This document shows positions 1 to 8,299 of a stretch of DNA of 64,000 nt, one piece after another. Made by a program: the position numbers and the translations under genes. The notes under the pieces were generated by a model. The model searched no databases. It saw only the letters and a list, made by a program, of their open reading frames with translations, and was not told the origin of the DNA. The stretch is from Pseudomonas sp. P8_229 (lineage in GTDB: Bacteria; Pseudomonadota; Gammaproteobacteria; Pseudomonadales; Pseudomonadaceae). Numbering within the stretch: the stretch's first letter is position 1; each line of letters starts with the position of its first letter. The stretch lies in contig NZ_CP125378.1 in NCBI RefSeq assembly GCF_034008635.1, forward strand, positions 1,602,001-1,666,000, written 5' to 3'.

Positions 1-807
1 CCGGTTGGCCGCGCTGGTGTTCGGAACCAGCGGGTATTGCTCGCCATGGAAGCGCACGGTGATCTGCGATTCAGCGATGCCGTTGGCCTTGAAGAAGTCG
101 ACTACCGCCAGTGCGCGGCGACGCGACAGTTCGCGGTTGGTCAGCCGGTTGCCGCTGTTGTCGGAATGGCCGTCGAGTTCGATGTGATTGACCGTCGGAT
201 CGGCCTTCATGTACTCGAGCATCACTTGCAGCCTGGCCTTGGCGTCGGCATCCAGATCGGTGCCTTCGCCAGGGAAGCCTATCTGCGACTGTTTGACCTG
301 ATCGAAATTCTGCGGCAGCAATTTCGCCACACACGTCTGGTATTCGTTGAAAGCCTTGCTGAACTTGACGGGCAACAGGCGCACTTCAGACACCCTGCCA
401 TCCCCGGAAGCACGGCGCACCACCGGGCTGCGACCGTCGAGCAAACCGCTGATCAAGCCACCGGCCTGAGATTGCGAACTGTTGAACAGCACATTGCCGG
501 TGCCGATCCTGACACTGCCCAGATTGATATCGTTGCGTCCTGGCTGCCATGGCGCCGCCGCCGCGAGCAAGGTCGCCGAACCACCGCCGAGCATGGCGTT
601 GAACGCGTTCAGGCGAAAAGTCGCCTGCTCGCCGGCCTTGCGCACGAACTGGCCCGAGCCGAAATCGGTGATCGGCTGGGTCAGACGGCACTCGAACTTG
701 TCGCCCTCGACCGTCCACTCAATGTTCTCCAGACGAGTCTGGTAGGTCAGCGCCATCGCGGGGAGGCTGGCAAACACACTGAGCAAGGCTAAATATCGCT
801 GGCGCAC
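1..807 (-). CDS. motY: MotY-like OmpA-family flagellar stator ring protein (3' end cut by window)
   Basis: The reverse strand reads as one open frame of 269 codons that runs off the left edge. It starts with a short signal peptide (start of the mature part near LTYQTRLENIEW). The C-terminal part is an OmpA/MotB-like peptidoglycan-binding domain, recognisable from IELDGHSDNSGNRLTN and SRRRALAVVDFFKANG. MotY-type proteins form the periplasmic T-ring that supports the flagellar stators. The gene is divergent from pyrC, as motY (PA3526) is in P. aeruginosa, and that synteny is the main reason for the name. A GTG at 807 has GGAG six bases upstream. An in-frame ATG at 819 is a possible alternative with a poorer ribosome site. 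The last residues are missing, so completeness cannot be judged. Confidence 0.85.
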   Translation of the reverse strand, partial: MRQRYLALLSVFASLPAMALTYQTRLENIEWTVEGDKFECRLTQPITDFGSGQFVRKAGEQATFRLNAFNAMLGGGSATLLAAAAPWQPGRNDINLGSVRIGTGNVLFNSSQSQAGGLISGLLDGRSPVVRRASGDGRVSEVRLLPVKFSKAFNEYQTCVAKLLPQNFDQVKQSQIGFPGEGTDLDADAKARLQVMLEYMKADPTVNHIELDGHSDNSGNRLTNRELSRRRALAVVDFFKANGIAESQITVRFHGEQYPLVPNTSAANR

Positions 808-967
808 GGGAGGCTCCATTGGCTTCTGTAACACAAAGACCGATTCACACTATGTTTACGGCATACCTACGGGATATCGGAAGGTTCCTGCAAAACTTGA
901 TAGCGAGTGCCTGCAAGAGTCTTTTCCGGTAGCATTCCCCTCAGTTTGACCCGCCTGGAATCCCCTC

Positions 968-2014
968 ATGTCCGACCGCCTGACCCTGCTGCGTCCCGAC
1001 GACTGGCACATTCATCTTCGCGATGGTGCCGTGTTGACCAATACCGTTGCCGATGTTGCGCGCACCTTTGGCCGCGCCATCATCATGCCCAACCTGGTAC
1101 CACCGGTGCGCAACGCCGCCGAAGCCGACGGCTATCGCCAGCGGATTCTCGCTGCCCGCCCGGCCGGCAGTCGCTTCGAACCGCTGATGGTGCTGTACCT
1201 CACCGACCGCACCCAGCCCGAAGAAATTCGTGAGGCCAAGGCCAGCGGTTTCGTGCACGCTGCCAAACTGTACCCGGCCGGCGCCACCACCAACTCCGAT
1301 TCCGGGGTGACCAGCATCGACAAGATCTTCCCGGCGCTGGAAGCCATGGCCGAAGTCGGCATGCCGCTGCTGATCCACGGTGAAGTTACCCGTGGCGATG
1401 TCGACGTCTTCGACCGCGAAAAGATTTTCATCGATGAGCACATGCGCCGTGTGGTCGAGCGTTTCCCGACGCTCAAAGTGGTGTTCGAACACATCACCAC
1501 CGGCGACGCCGTGCAGTTCGTCAACGAGGCTTCGGCCAACGTCGGCGCAACCATCACCGCGCATCACCTGCTGTACAACCGCAACCACATGCTGGTGGGC
1601 GGAATCCGGCCGCACTTTTACTGCCTGCCGATCCTCAAGCGTAATACGCATCAGGAAGCCCTGCTCGACGCCGCCACCAGTGGCAGCGCGAAATTTTTCC
1701 TCGGTACCGACTCGGCGCCACACGCCCAGCACGCCAAGGAAGCCGCCTGCGGCTGCGCCGGCTGCTACACCGCCTACGCCGCTATCGAGATGTACGCCGA
1801 AGCGTTCGAACAGCGTAATGCACTGGACAAGCTCGAAGCGTTCGCCAGCCTCAACGGCCCGCGCTTCTATGGCCTGCCGACCAACACCGATCACATCACC
1901 CTGGTTCGCGAAGAATGGACCGCCCCGACCAGCCTGCCATTCGGCGAGCTGAACGTTATCCCGCTGCGCGCCGGTGAAAAACTGCGCTGGCGCCTGCTGG
2001 AGGAACACGCGTGA
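968..2014 (+). CDS. pyrC: Dihydroorotase
   Basis: PyrC cyclises carbamoyl aspartate to dihydroorotate in cytoplasmic pyrimidine synthesis. The 348 residues match the usual length of the class II (E. coli type) enzyme. The N-terminal metal-binding HxH is visible in [10 protein letters not shown]. Further expected elements are the carboxylated-lysine region around AAKLYPAG, the LIHGE segment, [16 protein letters not shown] and the catalytic aspartate region GTDSAPH. The stop codon overlaps the GTG start of rnt by four bases, so the two genes are translationally coupled. The start ATG at 968 gives the canonical N-terminus [14 protein letters not shown]. Confidence 0.97.
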   Translation: MSDRLTLLRPDDWHIHLRDGAVLTNTVADVARTFGRAIIMPNLVPPVRNAAEADGYRQRILAARPAGSRFEPLMVLYLTDRTQPEEIREAKASGFVHAAKLYPAGATTNSDSGVTSIDKIFPALEAMAEVGMPLLIHGEVTRGDVDVFDREKIFIDEHMRRVVERFPTLKVVFEHITTGDAVQFVNEASANVGATITAHHLLYNRNHMLVGGIRPHFYCLPILKRNTHQEALLDAATSGSAKFFLGTDSAPHAQHAKEAACGCAGCYTAYAAIEMYAEAFEQRNALDKLEAFASLNGPRFYGLPTNTDHITLVREEWTAPTSLPFGELNVIPLRAGEKLRWRLLEEHA

Positions 2015-2688
2015 GTGAAGACCATTTCGACGACGAACTGGACGGTCAAGGTGGCGGCGGCGGTTCCCGTCATCCAATGGCAGCGCGCTTTCGCGGTTAC
2101 CTGCCGGTTGTCGTTGACGTAGAGACCGGGGGCTTCAATTCGGCCACCGACGCTCTGCTGGAGATTGCCGCGACCACCATCGCCATGGATGAAAAGGGTT
2201 TCGTTTACCCGGACCACACCTATTTCTTCCGCGTTGAGCCATTTGAAGGCGCCAACATCGAAGCAGCGGCGCTGGAATTCACCGGGATCAAACTCGATCA
2301 TCCGCTGCGCATGGCGGTCAGCGAAGAGACCGCACTGACCGACATCTTCCGTGGCATTCGCAAGGCACTGAAAGCCAACGGCTGCAAACGGGCGATCCTG
2401 GTCGGCCACAACAGTAGCTTCGACCTTGGCTTCCTGAATGCCGCGGTGGCCCGACTGGACATGAAGCGCAACCCGTTTCATCCATTCTCCAGCTTCGACA
2501 CCGCGACGCTGGCTGGCCTGGCGTACGGTCAAACGGTGCTGGCCAAGGCCTGTCAGGCCGCCGACATCGACTTCGACGGCCGTGAAGCGCACTCCGCGCG
2601 TTACGACACCGAGAAGACGGCCGAGCTGTTCTGCGGCATCGTCAACCGCTGGAAACAGATGGGCGGCTGGGAAGATTTCGACGACTGA
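2011..2688 (+). CDS. rnt: Ribonuclease T
   Basis: RNase T is the DEDDh-family 3'-5' exonuclease that trims tRNA CCA ends and matures stable RNAs. The family motifs are present: VVDVETGG (first Asp and Glu), [12 protein letters not shown] (second Asp) and the HSARYD motif (catalytic His and last Asp) near the C-terminus. The length of 225 residues is normal. The start is a GTG inside the pyrC stop region (GTGA overlap). Shortly after the stop is a strong bidirectional terminator. In P. aeruginosa rnt also follows pyrC. Confidence 0.96.
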   Translation: MSEDHFDDELDGQGGGGGSRHPMAARFRGYLPVVVDVETGGFNSATDALLEIAATTIAMDEKGFVYPDHTYFFRVEPFEGANIEAAALEFTGIKLDHPLRMAVSEETALTDIFRGIRKALKANGCKRAILVGHNSSFDLGFLNAAVARLDMKRNPFHPFSSFDTATLAGLAYGQTVLAKACQAADIDFDGREAHSARYDTEKTAELFCGIVNRWKQMGGWEDFDD

Positions 2689-2705
2689 TCCTCGTTCGGG
2701 CGAAA

Positions 2706-2745
2706 CCCGCGCATAAAAAAACCGGCCACGTGGGCCGGTTTTTTG
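2706..2745. terminator. Bidirectional Rho-independent terminator, left copy of a duplicated element
   Basis: A run of seven A, a stem CCGGCCAC/GTGGGCCGG and a run of six T form a terminator that works in both directions. It is preceded by CCCGCGCAT. Almost the same 40 bases, with the same preceding CCCGCGCAT, occur again at 3808-3848 in the same orientation. The two copies differ at about two bases plus one T. Together they bracket the antitoxin/toxin-like gene pair. The toxin-like gene ends two bases beyond this copy. Confidence 0.9.
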
Positions 2746-2746
2746 T

Positions 2747-3160
2747 TTAATGCTTATAGAGCTTAAATTCTCGATCAATCCACATAACATAAAAAATTCG
2801 ATCGTTCTTGTATCCCACCATCGCTACGCGCTCAAAAGCCCGAAACACCAACAATCTGACATCATCTGTCAAAAATGGTGGGATCCCCACTTTCAGGCTG
2901 TTTCTTTCGATCGTCTCACAGCCATATCGATGTCTATGCTCTTGACGAAGATCCCTCCAAGGCATTTTCCCAAGGATTCTAAGTCGCTCAAGCATTTTTG
3001 ACCGCTCGACGACCTCGCAATCTTGAATACACCAACCATTCTGCAGAAATTCAAATGAGAAAACCGGAGGCTTGGCTTCAGACGTATCGATCTCAACGGG
3101 TGCTGTCCTTGCCTTGACTTTACCCGCTGGTTCGCTTTCCCTGCGCTTTAACTTTCCCAT
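2747..3160 (-). CDS. Putative toxin partner of a Panacea (DUF4065) antitoxin
   Basis: This 137-residue protein has no family I can name with certainty. It starts three bases after the stop of the DUF4065 gene, the arrangement expected for a toxin-antitoxin pair. The first 30 residues are basic and low in order. The rest is compact, with conserved-looking segments GKMPWRDLRQEHRHRYG and YVMWIDREFKLYKH, both rich in His, Arg, Asp and Tyr that could serve an RNase-like active site. I recall small proteins of this type beside SocA-like DUF4065 genes, but that is memory and not a search. Base composition is clearly AT-rich against the neighbours, suggesting transfer. The toxin role is inferred from context. 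Confidence 0.6.
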   Translation of the reverse strand: MGKLKRRESEPAGKVKARTAPVEIDTSEAKPPVFSFEFLQNGWCIQDCEVVERSKMLERLRILGKMPWRDLRQEHRHRYGCETIERNSLKVGIPPFLTDDVRLLVFRAFERVAMVGYKNDRIFYVMWIDREFKLYKH

Positions 3161-3163
3161 TTG

Positions 3164-3604
3164 TCAGTTCACCAAATGATCCCGGAAATACTCCTGCATG
3201 TCGCTGGTTGGAATTTCTCTACTAAATTCTCCTTCCTTGAAGTGCTTACGCCAAGGCATCTCTTCATGTGTCAACTGTCGAAGCTTCCATGCCGAGAACT
3301 GACCATAAACATCAAACACCTCGTTGAGCAGACTTTGTTGTTCTGCAGTGAAAACACCGGGATTGAAGTCATTTGGTAGAGGAATGGGACCGGAGCCAAA
3401 CTGGCTAAACTTACGATACAAATCCGGCACCACCGGTCCGTGCATCCATGCTTCCAACTTTTCAGGAAAAAGAGCTTTTCCATGGAGGGCCAGGCTGAAT
3501 CCCTGAGCGTAATAGACCAGTTTTTGGATTTTGAGATTGGAAATCTCACCATCCTGCCCTTCCAAGCAAAGGAAATAATCCGCAACATCCAAGCTACTAG
3601 GCAT
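3164..3604 (-). CDS. Panacea-domain (DUF4065, SocA/GepA-like) antitoxin
   Basis: The 146-residue product carries the hallmark of the Panacea domain. KIQKLVYYAQGFSLALHG is followed by LEAWMHGPVVPDLYRKF, matching the family pattern KLQKLLYY..G and EAW..GPVVP..Y. Panacea proteins are known antitoxins that pair with many unrelated toxins (PanAT systems) or act as ClpXP adaptors (SocA). The start at 3604 is chosen because AAGGGG lies just upstream of ATG CCT AGT. A longer frame back to 3640 has no ribosome site and would run through a palindrome. The gene is followed within three bases by a small partner gene. Composition is AT-rich. Confidence 0.85.
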   Translation of the reverse strand: MPSSLDVADYFLCLEGQDGEISNLKIQKLVYYAQGFSLALHGKALFPEKLEAWMHGPVVPDLYRKFSQFGSGPIPLPNDFNPGVFTAEQQSLLNEVFDVYGQFSAWKLRQLTHEEMPWRKHFKEGEFSREIPTSDMQEYFRDHLVN

Positions 3605-3623
3605 TTGAATCCCCTTGTATATC

Positions 3624-3640
3624 ATGCAAGTCCTTTGCAT
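3624..3640. promoter_or_regulatory. Candidate operator of the antitoxin-toxin operon
   Basis: ATGCAA-GTCCT-TTGCAT is a perfect 6+5+6 inverted repeat. It lies between the predicted promoter and the ribosome site of the DUF4065 gene. Many type II modules repress themselves through such a palindrome. The function is inferred from position only. Confidence 0.45.
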
Positions 3641-3664
3641 TTTCCATATCTAAAATGAGGCGCG

Positions 3665-3693
3665 ATTCTGACCAAGTCAACAACAGTCGTCAA
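3665..3693 (-). promoter_or_regulatory. Predicted sigma-70 promoter of the antitoxin-toxin operon
   Basis: On the reverse strand TTGACG (3693-3688) and CAGAAT (3670-3665) are separated by 17 bases. The boxes match the consensus at 5/6 and 4/6. They sit about 60 bases upstream of the chosen DUF4065 start. Confidence 0.4.
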
Positions 3694-3807
3694 TTTTGTA
3701 TTGACAGGAGGCGCCTTACTTGTTCCAGCACAACCTTAATCGAATACTGTTTTTTTATCCAGCCCTCTGCATCCTTAAACGGCACCTACGGAACGCGGTT
3801 TTCTAAC

Positions 3808-3848
3808 CCCGCGCATGAAAAAACCGGCCACTTGGGCCGGTTTTTTTG
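3808..3848. terminator. Bidirectional terminator, right copy of the duplicated element
   Basis: This copy has CCCGCGCAT, an A run, the CCGGCCAC stem and seven T, almost identical to 2706-2745. On the reverse strand it ends the peroxiredoxin transcript, whose stop codon lies at 3866. Having one copy at each end of the two-gene module looks like the footprint of insertion by recombination within the terminator. Confidence 0.9.
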
Positions 3849-3865
3849 TACCGCGACGTTGCGCC

Positions 3866-4468
3866 TTACAGGGCAGCAGCGTTCTCGGTCAGGTAAGCCG
3901 CAACGCCTTCTGGCGAAGCGTTCATGCCTTTGTCGCCTTTCTTCCAGTTGGCAGGGCAGACTTCGCCGTGCTCTTCGTGGAATTGCAGAGCGTCGACCAG
4001 ACGGATCAGCTCTTCCATGTTACGGCCCAGCGGCAGGTCGTTGATGATCTGCGAGCGGACAACGCCCTTGTCGTCGATCAGGAACGCGCCACGGAAAGCC
4101 ACGCCGCCTTCGGATTCAACGTCGTAGGCCTTGGCGATTTCGTGCTTCATGTCGGCAGCCATGGTGTATTTCACCTGGCCGATGCCGCCGTTGTTGACCG
4201 GGGTGTTGCGCCAGGCGTTGTGGGTGAAGTGCGAGTCGATCGACACCGCGACCACTTCCACGTTGCGCGCCTTGAAGTCGGCCATGCGGTTGTCCAGAGC
4301 GATCAGCTCGGACGGGCAGACGAAGGTGAAGTCCAGTGGGTAGAAGAACACCAGGCCGTATTTGCCTTTGATGGCCGAGGACAGGGTGAAGCTGTCAACG
4401 ATCTCGCCATTGCCGAGTACGGCCGGGACGGTGAAGTCAGGGGCTTGTTTGCCTACGAGTACGCTCAT
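3866..4468 (-). CDS. Typical 2-Cys peroxiredoxin (AhpC/Prx1 type)
   Basis: The 200-residue cytosolic peroxidase reduces H2O2 and organic peroxides. The peroxidatic cysteine is C51 in PLDFTFVCP, and the resolving cysteine is C171 in HGEVCPANW. GGIG near residue 95 and a C-terminal tail suggest an over-oxidation-sensitive form. The start has MSVLVGKQAPDF directly behind a good ribosome site (GGAGATAT on the reverse strand). It corresponds in order to the peroxidase gene between rnt and bfd in P. aeruginosa. It differs from the AhpC paired with AhpF because no ahpF is nearby. Confidence 0.93.
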   Translation of the reverse strand: MSVLVGKQAPDFTVPAVLGNGEIVDSFTLSSAIKGKYGLVFFYPLDFTFVCPSELIALDNRMADFKARNVEVVAVSIDSHFTHNAWRNTPVNNGGIGQVKYTMAADMKHEIAKAYDVESEGGVAFRGAFLIDDKGVVRSQIINDLPLGRNMEELIRLVDALQFHEEHGEVCPANWKKGDKGMNASPEGVAAYLTENAAAL

Positions 4469-4713
4469 GGATATCTCCTGGTGAATAACTTGAAGTTCAG
4501 GGTCCGTGCCAGCCTGCCACCCTCAGGCGACAGCCCTGTGACACGAACCCTCTTCGCAAGGGCCGACCATCATACACTGCGTTTTTCGCCTGTCCTTAAC
4601 GGTTTTTGCCCAAAGCGGATAACGGGGCAGCATTTTCGGGGCCAGGCAAAAAGCCAGTAATCGCCGTTCGTCGGTCACGCCTGTCAATCAGCTGAAGCGC
4701 ACAGAAAGCACTT

Positions 4714-4733
4714 TGACAATCATTCTCGTTAAC
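4714..4733. promoter_or_regulatory. Candidate Fur box upstream of bfd
   Basis: The sequence TGACAATCATTCTCGTTAAC resembles the Fur consensus (GATAATGATAATCATTATC), particularly in the AATCATTCTC core. It lies about 50 bases before the bfd start. Iron-starvation induction of bfd through Fur is known in pseudomonads, so the site is plausible. Confidence 0.5.
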
Positions 4734-4780
4734 ATTAAGATCCATCGCAATTGAGTCTCAACCAGCGACGGTTCTCACTT

Positions 4781-4999
4781 ATGTATGTTTGTCTCTGCAC
4801 TGGCGTCACCGACGGACAGATCCGCGAAGCGATTTATGAAGGTTGCTGCAGCTATAAAGAAGTCCGCCAGGCCACCGGCGTTGCCAGCCAATGCGGCAAA
4901 TGTGCCTGCCTTGCCAAGGAAGTGGTTCGCGAAACCCTGACCAAGCTGCAAACTGCCCAGGCTGCGATTCCCTATCCTGTAGAATTTACAGCTGCGTAA
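4781..4999 (+). CDS. bfd: Bacterioferritin-associated ferredoxin
   Basis: Bfd is a small [2Fe-2S] protein that docks on bacterioferritin and reduces its ferric core so that iron is released. The 72-residue product has the four cluster cysteines C4, C6, C38 and C41 in CLC and QCGKC. The start at 4781 gives MYVCLCTGVTD, the family N-terminus. An upstream in-frame codon at 4751 would add ten unsupported residues. A Fur-like box precedes it, and bfrB follows after a terminator, so the two are probably controlled in opposite ways by iron. Confidence 0.96.
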   Translation: MYVCLCTGVTDGQIREAIYEGCCSYKEVRQATGVASQCGKCACLAKEVVRETLTKLQTAQAAIPYPVEFTAA

Positions 5000-5013
5000 T
5001 TACCCCCTATTTC

Positions 5014-5042
5014 AAAAAACCGGACTTATGTCCGGTTTTTTT
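5014..5042 (+). terminator. Terminator after bfd
   Basis: A stem of ACCGGAC and GTCCGGT with a TTAT loop is followed by seven T and preceded by an A run. It lies 15 bases after the bfd stop. Confidence 0.9.
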
Positions 5043-5200
5043 ATGCCTGCAAATCAAGCGGTTAGGCGCTAGACGCGGAACACAAACATTCTTATTCAGA
5101 TTTAATTTCATTTATTATTCAATAACTTAGGTTTGACACTTATAAATACCAAGCTCAAACTCCGCCTTATATACAGCTATTACAGGGCAGGACTCCCATC

Positions 5201-5674
5201 ATGAAAGGCGACATTACAGTCATCCAGCATCTCAACAAGATCCTTGCCAATGAGCTGGTCGCGATCAATCAGTACTTCCTGCATGCACGCATGTATGAAG
5301 ATTGGGGCCTGAACAAGCTGGGCAAGCACGAGTACCACGAGTCCATCGACGAGATGAAGCACGCGGACAAGCTGATCAAGCGCATCCTGTTCCTCGAAGG
5401 CCTGCCGAACGTGCAGGATCTGGGCAAGCTGCACATTGGCGAGCACACCAAGGAAATGCTGGAGTGCGACCTGCGAATCGAGAAGACCGGCCACGCGGAC
5501 CTGAAAGCCGCCATTGCACATTGCGAATCGGTAGGCGATTTCGGCAGCCGTGAACTGCTCGAAGACATTCTTGAATCCGAAGAAGAACATATCGACTGGC
5601 TGGAAACCCAACTGGGCCTGATCGATAAAGTCGGTCTTGAGAACTATCTGCAATCGCAGATGGGCGAAGAGTAA
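5201..5674 (+). CDS. bfrB: Bacterioferritin
   Basis: This 157-residue ferritin-like protein stores iron in a 24-mer cage. The di-iron ligands are seen as E18 (ANELVAINQ), E51 and H54 in DEMKHAD, and the later EEEHIDW segment. M52 is the expected haem ligand that separates bacterioferritin from plain ferritin. The gene follows bfd in the same direction but has its own AT-rich leader of about 150 bases, so a separate promoter is likely. P. aeruginosa has the same bfd-bfrB order. Confidence 0.96.
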   Translation: MKGDITVIQHLNKILANELVAINQYFLHARMYEDWGLNKLGKHEYHESIDEMKHADKLIKRILFLEGLPNVQDLGKLHIGEHTKEMLECDLRIEKTGHADLKAAIAHCESVGDFGSRELLEDILESEEEHIDWLETQLGLIDKVGLENYLQSQMGEE

Positions 5675-5701
5675 GTTAGCGCCTGCTAAATTCGCGACAC
5701 T

Positions 5702-5738
5702 AAAAAGCCCCGCCCTCTTTCGAGGTACGGGGCTTTTT
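5702..5738. terminator. Bidirectional terminator between bfrB and grxD
   Basis: AAAAAGCCCCG and CGGGGCTTTTT form an 11-base stem with A and T runs on the two sides. It serves the convergent genes bfrB and grxD. Confidence 0.92.
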
Positions 5739-5754
5739 ATTGGCAAATCCGGGA

Positions 5755-6096
5755 TCAGGCTTCGGACTTGTTCGCAGCTGCCGCTTCGACTGCAGCCTTG
5801 ATGGTGCTTTGCAGCGAACCGTCTGCAGCCATCTCGGTCATGATGTCGCTACCGCCGACCAGCTCACCGCCGACCCACAGTTGCGGGAAAGTCGGCCAGT
5901 TGGCGTACTTCGGCAGATTGGCGCGGATTTCCGGGTTCTGCAGGATGTCCACGTACGCAAACTTTTCGCCACACGCCATCACAGCCTGCGCAGCTTTCGC
6001 GGAGAAGCCACACTGCGGGGCATTCGGCGAGCCTTTCATGTAAAGCAGAATGGTGTTGTTGGCAATCTGCTCTTTAATCGTTTCGATGATATCCAT
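5755..6096 (-). CDS. grxD: Monothiol glutaredoxin (Grx4 type)
   Basis: GrxD proteins bind a [2Fe-2S] cluster with glutathione and pass it to client proteins. The 113-residue product has the diagnostic CGFS motif with C29 and the WPTFPQLWVGGELVGG segment for glutathione binding. The start at 6096 (MDIIETIKEQI) follows GAGG on the reverse strand and is preferred over the upstream in-frame start at 6126. Its position beside bfrB and bfd fits an iron-sulfur and iron-storage cluster. Confidence 0.95.
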   Translation of the reverse strand: MDIIETIKEQIANNTILLYMKGSPNAPQCGFSAKAAQAVMACGEKFAYVDILQNPEIRANLPKYANWPTFPQLWVGGELVGGSDIMTEMAADGSLQSTIKAAVEAAAANKSEA

Positions 6097-6193
6097 GGAG
6101 CACCTCGGCTGAACTTTCCGACTCATGGGTCGGCACGGTGACGCATTGTAACGGAATCCAGAGCGCCATGCTCGGTCTCCCCGACAGTCACTT

Positions 6194-8299
6194 TCAGGCC
6201 GCCGCCACCGTCACCGGCACACCATTAAGCGCCGCGTTGCCCGACAATTCATCGAGCTGACATTCATCGGTCAGATCGTTCGCGCTCGAACCTGGCTGGC
6301 CACTGGCAATCGCCATTTGCACACCCGGGCGCGCATGGCCCCAGCCGTGCGGCAGGCTGACCACCCCTTTCATCATGTCCAGACTGCCGAGCACTTCCAC
6401 TTCAATCTGCCCGACCCGCGAACTGACGCGCACCAGTTGACCATCGTTGAGCCCGCGACTGGCAAGGTCATCCGGGTGCATCAGCAACTGATGGCGCGGC
6501 TTGCCCTTCACCAGACGGTGATAGTTGTGCATCCACGAATTATTGCTGCGCACATGGCGGCGGCCAATCATCAACAGTTCATCGGCGGCGGGCGCCTGCA
6601 AGGCCGCGAAGCGTGCGAGGTCAGCGAGGATCTCTGGCGGAGCGGCCTGCACTCGCTGACTCGGCGTTTTCAGACGCGCCGCCAGATTCGGTTTCAGCGC
6701 CCCAAGATCGACGCCATGAGGATGATCGAACAACGTCGCCAGCGACAACTTGTGCTCGGAGGCATCCCCGTACAGGCCCATGCGCAGGCCCATATCGATC
6801 ATTTTCGCCGGCGGCATCGTCGGTTTCAGTTCCTTGCCGGTCTTTTCGGCAAAAGCCTTGGCCAGGCCGACGAAGATCTCCCAGTCATGCAATGCGCCTT
6901 CAGGCTTGGCGAGAATCGCCCGATTGAAACGAGTGACATTGCGCACCGCGAACAGGTTGAACGTGGTGTCGTAATGATCGTTTTCCAGCGCCGAGGTCGA
7001 CGGCAGGATCAGGTCGGCGTAACGCGTGGTTTCGTTGATGTACAGGTCAATGCTGAGCATGAACTCCAGCCCGTCCAGCGCCTGCTCCAGTTGCCGCCCG
7101 TTCGGCGTCGACAACACCGGGTTGCCGGCCACGGTGATCAACGCGCGAATCTGCCCTTCGCCCTCGGTGAGCATCTCTTCGGCCAGCGCCGACACCGGCA
7201 GTTCGCCGCCGTACTCGGGCCGCCCGGACACCCGGCTCTGCCACTTGTTGAAATGCCCGCCCGAGGTCGATGCCACCAGGTCCACCGCCGGTTCAGTGCA
7301 AAGCGCGCCGCCGACCCGGTCGAGGTTGCCGGTGACCAGATTGATCAATTGAACCACCCAGTGACACAGGGTCCCGAATGCCTGGGTCGAAACCCCCATG
7401 CGCCCGTAACACACCGCACTCGGCGCGGCGGCGAAATCCCGCGCCAGTTGGCGGATCTGCTCGGCCGGCACGGCGCACAGCGGACTCATGGCCTCAGCGG
7501 TGAACGTCGCCACCGCCGCGCGCACCTCATCAAGGCCTTCGACCGGCAGATGACTGTCACGCGTCAGCCCTTCGCCGAACAGTGTATTGAGCACCCCGAA
7601 CAGCAGCGCCGCGTCGCCGCCGGGGCGCACGAACAGGTGTTGATCGGCCATGGCAGCCGTTTCGCTGCGACGCGGATCAACCACCACCACTTTGCCGCCG
7701 CGAGCCTGAATCGCTTTCAGGCGTTTCTCGACATCGGGCACGGTCATGATGCTGCCGTTGGAGGCCAGCGGGTTGCCGCCCAGGATCAGCATGAAATCGG
7801 TGTGATCGATGTCCGGGATCGGCAGCAACAAGCCATGGCCGTACATCAGGTAACTGCTCAGGTGATGGGGCAGTTGATCGACCGAGGTCGCGGAGAAGCG
7901 ATTACGGGTTTTCAGCAGGCCGAGAAAGTAGTTGCTGTGGGTCATCAGCCCATAGTTGTGCACACTCGGGTTGCCCTGATAGACCGCCACCGCGTTCTGT
8001 CCGTGTCGTTCCTGAATCGCCGCCAGACGCTCGGCCACCAGCGCAAAGGCCTCGTCCCACTCGATCGGTAGCCATTCGCTGCCAACCCGGCGCATCGGCT
8101 GGCGCAGGCGGTCGGGATCATTCTGGATGTCTTGCAGGGCCACGGCCTTGGGACAGATATGCCCACGACTGAAGGTATCGAGGGCATCGCCCTTGATCGA
8201 GGTGATCGCGACGCTGCCCTCGGTTTCAGTGGTCTCGATGGTCAGGCCGCAGATGGCTTCGCACAGGTGGCAGGCACGGTGATGGAGAGTCTTGGTCAT
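6194..8299 (-). CDS. Molybdopterin oxidoreductase, formate dehydrogenase/nitrate reductase superfamily
   Basis: The 701-residue protein belongs to the DMSO-reductase family. An N-terminal [4Fe-4S] site is formed by C10, C13 and C17 in RACHLCEAICGL and by C49 in GHICPKA. Central segments such as GGNPLASNGS and VVDPRRSETA bind the bis-molybdopterin cofactor. The C-terminal cofactor-capping domain includes HPDDLASRGLNDGQLVRV and LPHGWGH. No twin-arginine signal is visible, so it should be cytoplasmic. No partner subunit or maturation gene is adjacent, so the substrate and electron partner cannot be read from context. Confidence 0.9.
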   Translation of the reverse strand: MTKTLHHRACHLCEAICGLTIETTETEGSVAITSIKGDALDTFSRGHICPKAVALQDIQNDPDRLRQPMRRVGSEWLPIEWDEAFALVAERLAAIQERHGQNAVAVYQGNPSVHNYGLMTHSNYFLGLLKTRNRFSATSVDQLPHHLSSYLMYGHGLLLPIPDIDHTDFMLILGGNPLASNGSIMTVPDVEKRLKAIQARGGKVVVVDPRRSETAAMADQHLFVRPGGDAALLFGVLNTLFGEGLTRDSHLPVEGLDEVRAAVATFTAEAMSPLCAVPAEQIRQLARDFAAAPSAVCYGRMGVSTQAFGTLCHWVVQLINLVTGNLDRVGGALCTEPAVDLVASTSGGHFNKWQSRVSGRPEYGGELPVSALAEEMLTEGEGQIRALITVAGNPVLSTPNGRQLEQALDGLEFMLSIDLYINETTRYADLILPSTSALENDHYDTTFNLFAVRNVTRFNRAILAKPEGALHDWEIFVGLAKAFAEKTGKELKPTMPPAKMIDMGLRMGLYGDASEHKLSLATLFDHPHGVDLGALKPNLAARLKTPSQRVQAAPPEILADLARFAALQAPAADELLMIGRRHVRSNNSWMHNYHRLVKGKPRHQLLMHPDDLASRGLNDGQLVRVSSRVGQIEVEVLGSLDMMKGVVSLPHGWGHARPGVQMAIASGQPGSSANDLTDECQLDELSGNAALNGVPVTVAAA

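Noticed and set aside
941..2077. A 378-codon reverse open frame across pyrC
   Set aside because: It is the antisense shadow of pyrC, whose metal-binding and length match is certain.
2750..3001. An 83-codon open frame on the forward strand across the toxin-like gene
   Set aside because: It runs opposite to the coupled DUF4065 pair, has no ribosome site and no recognisable protein features. The reverse-strand pair explains the region better.
2706..3848. Prophage or integrative element with att sites at the module between rnt and the peroxiredoxin gene
   Set aside because: No integrase, tRNA or phage genes are present. Only the duplicated terminator marks the edges, so an insertion by recombination is simpler.
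6317..8071. A 584-codon forward open frame inside the molybdoenzyme gene
   Set aside because: It is an antisense shadow of the GC-rich gene, with His, Arg and Gln-rich text and no domain.
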